Shown piece after piece: positions 1 through 5,319 of a DNA stretch of 7,426 nucleotides. Each line of letters opens with the position of its first letter. The first letter of the stretch is position 1. The stretch comes from Candidatus Roizmanbacteria bacterium (GTDB taxonomy: Bacteria > Patescibacteriota > Microgenomatia > UBA1406 > GWC2-37-13). The notes under the pieces are model-generated. The model searched no databases, had not been told where the DNA came from, and saw only the letters and a program-made list of their open reading frames with translations. Both the position numbers and the translations under genes were made by a program. The stretch spans positions 1-7,426 of the forward strand of contig JACQRR010000050.1 of the NCBI GenBank assembly GCA_016206365.1, in the 5' to 3' direction.

Positions 1-1158
1 CATTCACAGAGTTTTAATGTGGGTTTAAGTGTTTCTCCTCATATTATTGACATCCGAGAACGCTGTCAAATAAATAATAGATTTATTACTGAAGATGAAT
101 TTACACAAACGTTTCTAGAAATTATTCCTGCAGTTGAAGAAACTAATAAATCAAAATATGGACGAGCCAGCTATTTTGATATATTGATTGCTTTTGCATT
201 CTATCTTTTTTGGAAAAAAAGAGTTGATTTTGCCGTCATTGAAACCGGCTTGGGAGGTTTATACGATTCTACTAATATCGTTAAAAACAGTAAAAAAATA
301 GCAGTCATAACAAAAATCGGTCTTGATCATCAGTGGTATTTAGGAAATACATATTCAAAAGTTGCCTTTCAGAAAGCCGGAATAATCCAAAAACGTAATA
401 ACGTCGTTACCATAGATCAAAAACAATCTGTGATTGATGTTTTTAATCAAAGAGTCCAGGAAAAAAGAGCTAAACTTTATCTAGTTAAGCACGGTGTTAA
501 TATTCAAAACATAAAGATTGACCAAAATAAAACACAGTTTGACTTTCAGTTTCAAAATCTAGAATTACCCAAAATTAAACTTGGGCTTATTGGCTACCAT
601 CAGGCTGAAAATGCTGGAGAAGCTCTAACTTCCTTATCTATCGCTAGCAACCTTTATCATTTTAAAATTAAAAAGGGTCAAATCTACAAATCATTACGGA
701 CCGCTTTTGTTCCAGGGAGGTTTGAAATTATTCTGGCCAACAAACGTGACATAATTATCGATGGAGCACACAATCAGCAAAAAATGAAAACATTCCTCAA
801 AAGTCTTATTGCTATCTATCCAAATATAAAATTTAACTTTCTTATTTCTTTCTCTTCGGGAAAAGATCAAATCACGACCATGGAAGAGATGCTTAAAAAA
901 ATCATCTCCTATGCAAAACATATCTACTTAACAGAATTTACACTCGTTAAACAAGATAATAATCATAAGGCTGTTGCCTATGCTCGTATACAGCATGTCC
1001 TTGCTAAATTACATTTTACAAATTATACTCATATTAAAGATAGCGCTTCTTTTCTTCATAAATACGCAAAGCGAGAAGGAAACCCTTTGGTAATTACTGG
1101 CTCTTTATATTTGATAAGTAGCCTCTATCAAAATATTCAAAAATTAAAAATGAGCTAG
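1..1158 (+). CDS. folC: Folylpolyglutamate synthase / dihydrofolate synthase, 5'-truncated by the window edge
   Basis: FolC is a cytoplasmic Mur-ligase-family enzyme that uses ATP to add glutamate to folates. The frame is open from base 1 and runs to TAG at 1156-1158, giving 385 residues. A GTG at 19 is internal: the residues before it continue the family alignment into 'VSPHIIDIRER', which matches the conserved 'SPHL..FRERI' segment. The P-loop 'GTNGKGS' and about 40-60 residues therefore lie off the left edge. Visible motifs are ETGLGG (nt 241-258), GLDH (319-330), QKAGII (370-387, containing the lysine normally carbamylated), GYHQAENAG (592-618), PGRFE (712-726) and DGAHN (760-774), with 'VITGSLYL' near the end. 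One oddity is that the usual 'GLGGR.DATN' reads GLGGLYDSTN, replacing the arginine with leucine. No terminator is seen in the 58 bp before glyA. Function is secure from motifs; mono- versus bifunctionality is not resolved. Confidence 0.93.
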   Translation, partial: HSQSFNVGLSVSPHIIDIRERCQINNRFITEDEFTQTFLEIIPAVEETNKSKYGRASYFDILIAFAFYLFWKKRVDFAVIETGLGGLYDSTNIVKNSKKIAVITKIGLDHQWYLGNTYSKVAFQKAGIIQKRNNVVTIDQKQSVIDVFNQRVQEKRAKLYLVKHGVNIQNIKIDQNKTQFDFQFQNLELPKIKLGLIGYHQAENAGEALTSLSIASNLYHFKIKKGQIYKSLRTAFVPGRFEIILANKRDIIIDGAHNQQKMKTFLKSLIAIYPNIKFNFLISFSSGKDQITTMEEMLKKIISYAKHIYLTEFTLVKQDNNHKAVAYARIQHVLAKLHFTNYTHIKDSASFLHKYAKREGNPLVITGSLYLISSLYQNIQKLKMS

Positions 1159-1178
1159 TTTGAGTAAGATATTAATAA

Positions 1179-1207
1179 TTGAATTTTTTTAAATCAACTG
1201 TTATTCT
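1179..1207 (+). promoter_or_regulatory. Sigma-70-type promoter of glyA, probably giving a leaderless mRNA
   Basis: TTGAAT at 1179-1184 matches four of six -35 consensus bases, and TATTCT at 1202-1207 is a fair -10. The spacer is exactly 17 bp (1185-1201). Transcription would begin about 6-9 bases after the -10, around 1214-1216, directly at the glyA ATG at 1217. The bases just before the ATG (TTTCACCAAC) hold no Shine-Dalgarno-like purine run, which agrees with leaderless translation. This is inferred from spacing only. Confidence 0.55.
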
Positions 1208-1216
1208 TTCACCAAC

Positions 1217-2551
1217 ATGAAATATCTTAAAAAAACCGATCCGGAAATAGCCAGATTAATTAAACTGGAAGAAAAGCGCCAGGAAGAAACTCTGATGATG
1301 ATTCCCTCTGAAAACTATGCATCAGAGGCCGTTATGGAAGCGTTGGGAACTAGACTAACAAATAAATATTCTGAAGGATACTCAAACGCCAGATACTACC
1401 AAGGAAATAAAATAATAGATCAAGTTGAAACGCTTTGTATAGAACGAGCTAAAAAACTTTTTAACGTGCCTTATGTCAACGTTCAACCATATTCAGGTTC
1501 TCCTGCAAATACAGCCGTTTTTTTTGCACTTTTAGAACCAGGGGATAAAATAACAGGTCTTTCACTACCAAGTGGTGGACATTTGACTCATGGAGTTCCA
1601 AAAGTTACCTTCTCCGGAAAATATTTCAATAGTGTTCAATACGACGTAGCAAAAAACGGTTGGATCGACTACGATCAACTCGAAAAATTTGTCTTAAAAG
1701 AAAAGCCGAAATTGATTGTTGCAGGAACTACTCATTATCCCCGTAAACTGGACTTCAAGCGCTTCGCAAAAATTGCAGAAAAAGTAAATGCGTTTTTAAT
1801 GGCTGACATTTCCCATGTTGTTGGAATGGTAATTGCTGGAGTTTATCCCGATCCCGTTCCTCATGCCCACGTTGTTACAACAACCACCCATAAAACTTTA
1901 AGAGGACCAAGAGGGGCGATTATTTTAGTTACAAATAAAGGATTAAGGCGGGATCCGGATATGGGTAAGAAAATAAATTCGGCAATTATTCCAGGACTAC
2001 AGGGCGGCCCACACAACAATGTAACCGCAGCGTTAGCCGTAGCCTTTAAAGAAGCCAGTAAAAAAAGCTTCACCCACTATAATGAACAAATTGTAAAAAA
2101 TGCAAAAGTGTTGGCAAACGATCTTGTTAAAAAGGGATATGATTTACAAAGCGGAGGAACTGATACCCACGTCATGGTAATTGATCTTCGAAAACAGAAA
2201 ATTCTTGGCAATACGGCAGCTGAAGCATTGGAAGAAGCTGGTATTGTTCTAAACCGCAACAAAGTTCCATTTGATACTAATCCGCCTTTTTATCCTTCGG
2301 GGATAAGAATGGGGACACCTGGATTAACTAGTAGAGGGATGAAAGAAAAGGAAATGAAGCTTATTGCTTCATGGATTGACGAGGTTCTTAAAGGAATTTC
2401 AATAACCAAAAAAGGATTAAATTTAGATATATCAAAAGAACGCAAAAGATCCATTCGAGAACAAATAGTTTATTCAACAAAAGTTCTTAAAAAAATAAAT
2501 CAGGAAGTCAAAAAACTCTGCAAGAGATTTCCGGTAAGAAGAGCCTATTGA
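1217..2551 (+). CDS. glyA: Serine hydroxymethyltransferase
   Basis: GlyA is a cytoplasmic PLP enzyme that interconverts serine plus tetrahydrofolate with glycine plus 5,10-methylene-tetrahydrofolate, the main one-carbon entry point. The protein has 444 residues, near or slightly above the usual bacterial length. The substrate and cofactor region reads 'IPSENYASEAV' (29-39), followed by 'KYSEGYSNARYY' (50-61). D197 and H200 lie in 'MADISHVVGMV', matching the PLP-contacting Asp and stacking His. The PLP lysine is K226 in 'TTTTHKTLRGPRG', and the carboxylate-binding arginine is R364 in 'GIRMGTPGLTSRGM'. The usual 'SAYPR' reads 'THYPR' (172-176), so Ser becomes Thr and Ala becomes His. The C-terminus 'VKKLCKRFPV' is typical. 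The start fits the family N-terminus, although no ribosome binding site precedes it. FolC upstream makes the polyglutamylated cofactor. The last codons lie inside a terminator stem. Confidence 0.97.
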   Translation: MKYLKKTDPEIARLIKLEEKRQEETLMMIPSENYASEAVMEALGTRLTNKYSEGYSNARYYQGNKIIDQVETLCIERAKKLFNVPYVNVQPYSGSPANTAVFFALLEPGDKITGLSLPSGGHLTHGVPKVTFSGKYFNSVQYDVAKNGWIDYDQLEKFVLKEKPKLIVAGTTHYPRKLDFKRFAKIAEKVNAFLMADISHVVGMVIAGVYPDPVPHAHVVTTTTHKTLRGPRGAIILVTNKGLRRDPDMGKKINSAIIPGLQGGPHNNVTAALAVAFKEASKKSFTHYNEQIVKNAKVLANDLVKKGYDLQSGGTDTHVMVIDLRKQKILGNTAAEALEEAGIVLNRNKVPFDTNPPFYPSGIRMGTPGLTSRGMKEKEMKLIASWIDEVLKGISITKKGLNLDISKERKRSIREQIVYSTKVLKKINQEVKKLCKRFPVRRAY

Positions 2552-2568
2552 GGCTCTTCTTCCTTTTT
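2536..2568 (+). terminator. Intrinsic terminator overlapping the glyA stop codon
   Basis: An 11-bp perfect stem pairs 2536-2546 (AAGAAGAGCCT) with 2551-2561 (AGGCTCTTCTT) around a four-base loop, ATTG. After CC comes a five-T tract (2564-2568). The glyA stop TGA occupies 2549-2551, so it lies in the loop and stem top, and the left arm encodes the final residues Arg-Arg-Ala-Tyr. It separates glyA from the following membrane genes. Confidence 0.82.
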
Positions 2569-2582
2569 AACTCAAAATAATT

Positions 2583-2588
2583 TATAAT
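2583..2588 (+). promoter_or_regulatory. -10 box for the membrane-gene pair, probably leaderless
   Basis: A perfect TATAAT lies just six bases before the ATG at 2595, so a transcript started from it would begin at or next to that ATG. It follows the glyA terminator by about 15 bases, as expected for a new transcription unit. I see no good -35 hexamer at the right distance, since that place is taken by the terminator's T-rich end. There is no Shine-Dalgarno sequence. Confidence 0.5.
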
Positions 2589-2594
2589 AACTGC

Positions 2595-2918
2595 ATGTCG
2601 CTTGGTTGGAGATATCTTTATCAACTTATCGCTGCAAATATCGTAATGATTTTTGTTCTCGCTTTTAAATTTAACAGTCTACCACCACAAATCCCTTTAT
2701 TCTACTCAAAATCGCTTGGAGAAGATCAGCTAGCAGATACGTGGTTTATTCTCATTCTGCCTTTATTCATGAACTTGCTCTTTTTCTTAAACAACTTTTT
2801 TTATAGACGTTTCTATAGAAATAATATCTTTGTTAAAAAAATTTTCCACTATCTCAATCTTTTAATTATCGTTAGTTTTACTTTAATCTTTGCAAAAATA
2901 ATTTTCCTAATTACTTAA
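2595..2918 (+). CDS. Small three-helix membrane protein of unknown function
   Basis: This 107-residue protein appears to be integral to the cytoplasmic membrane. Hydrophobic segments lie at about residues 9-26, 51-68 and 86-106. A basic stretch, 'YRRFYRNNIFVKK', between the second and third suggests a cytoplasmic loop. Between helices 1 and 2 is 'LPPQIPLFYSKSLGEDQLA', probably outside the membrane. Its 'LP..IP..Y' start followed by an acidic turn resembles the loop of DUF1648-type membrane proteins, but this is only a pattern resemblance. There is no signal peptide separate from helix 1 and no catalytic motif. The gene has its own likely -10 box and ends 11 bp before the MraY/WecA-like gene, so the two are probably co-transcribed and may act together at the envelope. 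Function is unknown. Confidence 0.8.
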   Translation: MSLGWRYLYQLIAANIVMIFVLAFKFNSLPPQIPLFYSKSLGEDQLADTWFILILPLFMNLLFFLNNFFYRRFYRNNIFVKKIFHYLNLLIIVSFTLIFAKIIFLIT

Positions 2919-2929
2919 ATTATTTTACT

Positions 2930-3997
2930 ATGATTAATCTGATAGTCCTTCTTATCGCCACTCTAACTTCATCCCTCTTTACAATCCCGGCAATATACTT
3001 TGCTAAAAAGTTTAATTTGGTTACAGACAAAAATAAGAGGATTCATCCAGCTCACACCCATACGGGTATTATTCCGAGAGGCGGAGGCATCCCCATATAT
3101 CTTGCTCTTTTTACATCTGTTCTAATTTTTCTTCCTTTAAACAAAATCATCTTTGGAATTCTATTAACGTCGGGAATATTGGTTCTCGTTGGAGTTTTAG
3201 ATGATTATTTTGATCTTTCGCCTTATTTGCGATTTTCATTAAATCTGCTGATTTCTGCGGCAGTGATTGGGTTTGGATTAGGAATTCCTTACATTTCCAA
3301 TCCGTTTGGTGGGGTGATAAAGCTTGATCAATGGCAACTTTCTTTCGACCTTTTCGGCAGCCACTCTGTCTTGGTTCTTGCTGATATTCTTGCGATTATT
3401 TGGCTCACTTGGATCATGAATATGGTCAACTGGAGCAAAGGCGTGGATGGACAACTTCCAGGATTTGTCGCAATCGCTGCTTTTTTCTTAGGATTACTTT
3501 CCCAGAGGTTTACCGCCCACGATATAAGTATTCAGTCAGTTACTCTGTTTTCTTTCATCGTTTCAGGTATTTTTTTGGGATTTCTACCCTTTAATTTTTT
3601 TCCCCAAAAAATAATGCCAGGCTATGGCGGTGGAGCTTTAGCTGGATTTTTGTTAGGGATTCTTTCTATCCTCTCGTTCGGTAAAATAGGCACCGCAGTT
3701 TTAATCTTAGCTATACCAACTATTGATGCAGTATATGCAATAATTCGAAGAGTCAAAAATAAACAATCTCCTTTTCGTGCTGATTGGGGTCATTTTCATC
3801 ATAAACTTTTGGAGCTTGGCTGGGGAAAACGAAGAATTGCGATTTTTTATTGGTTGGTTTCGATAATTCTAGGAACAGCGAGTCTCTTTCTAAAAGGTTT
3901 AGAAAAATTCATTGCTTTTATTACCTTAGCAATAGTTCTTCTTGTTTTTATACTAATAATTGAGAACGTGAAGAAGGTAAAAGTGTTAGAATACTAA
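2930..3997 (+). CDS. MraY/WecA-family polyprenyl-phosphate sugar-1-phosphate transferase, divergent active site
   Basis: This family transfers a sugar-1-phosphate from a UDP-sugar to undecaprenyl phosphate in the membrane, starting peptidoglycan, O-antigen or teichoic-acid-like glycans. The protein has 355 residues with about ten or eleven hydrophobic helices. Motifs in order are 'RIHPAHTHTGIIPRGGGI' (37-54), the Mg-binding pair D91-D92 in 'GVLDDYFDLS', 'NMVNWSKGVDGQ' (164-175), 'MPGYGGGALAG' (229-239), 'PTIDAVYAIIRR' (263-274) and 'GHFHHKLLELGW' (287-298). The HFHH motif and the absence of the MraY-type pentapeptide region favour the WecA/TagO side over MraY. Two motifs differ from the family: 'NxxNxxDGxDGL' has Lys for its first Asp, and the 'GDSGS' motif reads GYGGGA, losing an Asp. 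Activity may be altered, or this may be a lineage-specific form. No Shine-Dalgarno is visible; the start is the first Met after the upstream stop. Acceptor and sugar are unknown. Confidence 0.88.
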   Translation: MINLIVLLIATLTSSLFTIPAIYFAKKFNLVTDKNKRIHPAHTHTGIIPRGGGIPIYLALFTSVLIFLPLNKIIFGILLTSGILVLVGVLDDYFDLSPYLRFSLNLLISAAVIGFGLGIPYISNPFGGVIKLDQWQLSFDLFGSHSVLVLADILAIIWLTWIMNMVNWSKGVDGQLPGFVAIAAFFLGLLSQRFTAHDISIQSVTLFSFIVSGIFLGFLPFNFFPQKIMPGYGGGALAGFLLGILSILSFGKIGTAVLILAIPTIDAVYAIIRRVKNKQSPFRADWGHFHHKLLELGWGKRRIAIFYWLVSIILGTASLFLKGLEKFIAFITLAIVLLVFILIIENVKKVKVLEY

Positions 3998-4000
3998 CAC
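3983..4000. other. Hairpin spanning the stop codon of the transferase gene
   Basis: GTGTTAG (3983-3989) pairs perfectly with CTAACAC (3994-4000) around the loop AATA, and the TAA stop (3995-3997) lies in the right arm. No T-tract follows, so it is not a standard terminator. It runs directly into the 8-bp tandem repeat, whose first unit it shares, and may be part of the same structure. Confidence 0.5.
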
Positions 4001-4033
4001 GTTAACCCGTTAACGCGTTAACGTGCTAACGAG
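3994..4033. repeat. Five-unit 8-bp tandem repeat, unit YTAACNNG
   Basis: Five consecutive octamers fill the gap between the transferase and miaB: CTAACACG, TTAACCCG, TTAACGCG, TTAACGTG and CTAACGAG. Positions 2-5 and 8 are invariant, and positions 6-7 vary. Because the junction GTTAAC is palindromic, units also pair with each other: CGTTAACGCGTTAACG (4008-4023) is a perfect 16-bp palindrome, and CACGTTAAC (3998-4006) is complementary to GTTAACGTG (4017-4025). It ends four bases before the miaB ATG. It may fold in the mRNA leader or bind a protein. It is too short to be a CRISPR array. Confidence 0.85.
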
Positions 4034-4037
4034 TTTT

Positions 4038-5309
4038 ATGAAATATTACATCAAGACCTTTGGTTGTCAACAAAATAAGGCCGACTCTGAGCGAATTAAA
4101 TCAGCCTTTCAAGCTCGTGGTATGAAACCCGCCCGAGGGTATAAAGACGCCGACTATGTCGTTATCAACACTTGTATGGTTCGCCAATCAGCCGAAGATC
4201 GCGTATATGGACTGGTGAGGAATCTAGGAAAATTAAAGATGGAAAATGGAAGATTGAAGATAATCGTTACAGGTTGCATGGTTGGATTGGCTTTCAGGGA
4301 TAAAACTGGTAGATACTTGCAGAGAATAAGAGAAAGGATGCCTGAAGTAGACGAGTTTATGCCTATTGAGGAGGTAGGATTTGATAACCAGCCTGTCCGT
4401 CAAGACCACGAAAATGCTTGGGTGCCTATCTCAAATGGCTGCAACAATTTTTGCACTTTTTGTGTCGTGCCATTTACACGAGGAAGAGAAATCAGCAGAC
4501 CTTATGAAGATATCATTTCAGAATGTCTACATTTAAAATTAAAAGGATATAAAAATATAACCCTGTTGGGCCAAAATGTAAATTCCTACGGAGCTGATCT
4601 TATTATTGGTGAAAAAAACATACAAGTAATGAGAGACCTTGACAAAGTTTATTTTCAAGCAAGCGATAGAACCTCAGCGGTTGAGGAGGAGCGAAGCGAC
4701 GGGAAAACCGCGGAGGTTAAATGGACTGGCAAAAAAATAACACCAGTCTTTGTGAAACACCTCGGCCGCTATCGAATCCCAACACTATTCCCCTATCTCC
4801 TCGAGTCGGTGGCTAAGATTGGTTTTGAAAAAGTTGACTTTATCTCTTCAAATCCTTGGGATTTTTCAGACGAACTTATCGATGTTATTGCAAGTAAAAA
4901 AAACATCACGCGTTTAATTCATTTACCAATACAATCAGGGGATAATAATGTTCTAAAGCGCATGAATCGCTGGTATAAAACTGAAGAATATCTGCGGATA
5001 ATAAATAAGCTTAGGAAAAAAGTTCCCGAAATTAAGTTTTCCACAGATATTATTGTCGGTTTCTGCGGAGAAACCGATGAAGAATTTCAAAATACAGTCA
5101 GACTAGTAAAACTCGTAGGCTATGAAAAAGCTTACATTTCCATGTACTCCCAGCGCCCCATGACCGCAGCCACCAAAGTCTTCAAAGATGACGTGTCGCA
5201 TGCTGTAAAAAAACAGCGCTGGCAAATTCTAGAAAATTTGATAAATAAACCCATCCTGAAGATTACTTTTAAATCAACAGGTACCATCTTGCACGCACCT
5301 GCATCTTAG
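4038..5309 (+). CDS. miaB: tRNA-2-methylthio-N6-dimethylallyladenosine synthase (MiaB), lacking the TRAM domain
   Basis: MiaB is a radical-SAM methylthiotransferase that converts i6A37 to ms2i6A37 in tRNAs reading UNN codons. I chose ATG 4038, giving 423 residues, because 'MKYYIKTFGCQQNKADSER' begins at the family N-terminus. A GTG at 4023 lies inside the tandem repeat and is less likely. The N-terminal domain carries cluster ligands C10, C46 and C80. The SAM cluster is C135, C139 and C142 in 'SNGCNNFCTFC', followed by the MiaB-type 'RGREISRP'. Residues about 186-246 are an insert before 'RIPTLFPYLL', and a GC-rich palindrome encodes residues 211-227. The core then continues through 'SSNPWDFSDELI', 'HLPIQSGDNNVLKRMNR' and 'STDIIVGF'. 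The usual C-terminal TRAM domain, about 60 residues, is absent: after 'LENLINK' only 19 residues remain, the last eight or nine encoded by a hairpin repeat. It is convergent with the aminopeptidase, 10 bp away. Confidence 0.92.
   Translation: MKYYIKTFGCQQNKADSERIKSAFQARGMKPARGYKDADYVVINTCMVRQSAEDRVYGLVRNLGKLKMENGRLKIIVTGCMVGLAFRDKTGRYLQRIRERMPEVDEFMPIEEVGFDNQPVRQDHENAWVPISNGCNNFCTFCVVPFTRGREISRPYEDIISECLHLKLKGYKNITLLGQNVNSYGADLIIGEKNIQVMRDLDKVYFQASDRTSAVEEERSDGKTAEVKWTGKKITPVFVKHLGRYRIPTLFPYLLESVAKIGFEKVDFISSNPWDFSDELIDVIASKKNITRLIHLPIQSGDNNVLKRMNRWYKTEEYLRIINKLRKKVPEIKFSTDIIVGFCGETDEEFQNTVRLVKLVGYEKAYISMYSQRPMTAATKVFKDDVSHAVKKQRWQILENLINKPILKITFKSTGTILHAPAS
4670..4718. repeat. GC-rich palindromic element inside miaB, in frame
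   Basis: AACCTCAGCGGTT (4670-4682) and AACCGCGGAGGTT (4706-4718) are inverted repeats that pair at 12 of 13 positions. They enclose a 23-base purine-rich loop containing GCGAAGC (4691-4697), a sequence known to form a very stable small hairpin. By hand count the element has 30 G or C among 49 bases, against AT-rich surroundings. It is translated as part of a charged stretch, 'RTSAVEEERSDGKTAEVK', in a variable linker of MiaB that carries no known catalytic residue. It looks like an inserted repeat tolerated in frame. No second copy is seen in the window. Confidence 0.7.
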
Positions 5310-5314
5310 ATGGT
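5283..5314. repeat. Hairpin repeat forming the 3' end of miaB, copy 1 of a two-copy family
   Basis: The outer arms ACCATCT (5283-5289) and AGATGGT (5308-5314) pair perfectly across 18 bases. An inner TGCA/TGCA stem (5290-5293 with 5300-5303) leaves a TCTT bulge on the right. The miaB stop TAG (5307-5309) lies within it, and its left half encodes the last residues, 'TILHAPAS'. The run TATATTAATTTTT follows, so it might also act as a weak terminator for miaB. The same arms, an 18-base interior and the right-hand CATCT recur at 6337-6368. Confidence 0.65.
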
Positions 5315-5319
5315 GTATA

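Noticed and set aside
19..21. GTG as the start codon of folC
   Set aside because: The frame is open to base 1, and the residues before GTG continue the family sequence; the P-loop region must lie upstream.
568..585. CCCAA/TTGGG hairpin inside folC
   Set aside because: A five-base stem within conserved coding sequence and no T-tract; expected by chance.
694..921. Antisense open frame within folC
   Set aside because: A shadow of the folC frame with no recognisable motif or start signal.
1861..2262. Two short antisense open frames within glyA
   Set aside because: They lie opposite a strongly conserved coding region and encode nothing recognisable.
4023..4025. GTG start for miaB, adding five residues
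   Set aside because: It falls inside the 8-bp tandem repeat; the ATG at 4038 matches the family N-terminus.
3994..4033. CRISPR-like array
   Set aside because: Units are 8 bp with no spacers of CRISPR length and no cas genes nearby.
4235..4264. Purine-rich, repeat-like stretch in miaB
   Set aside because: It encodes 'LKMENGRLKII', which has the normal length and pattern for this part of MiaB, so no insertion is indicated.
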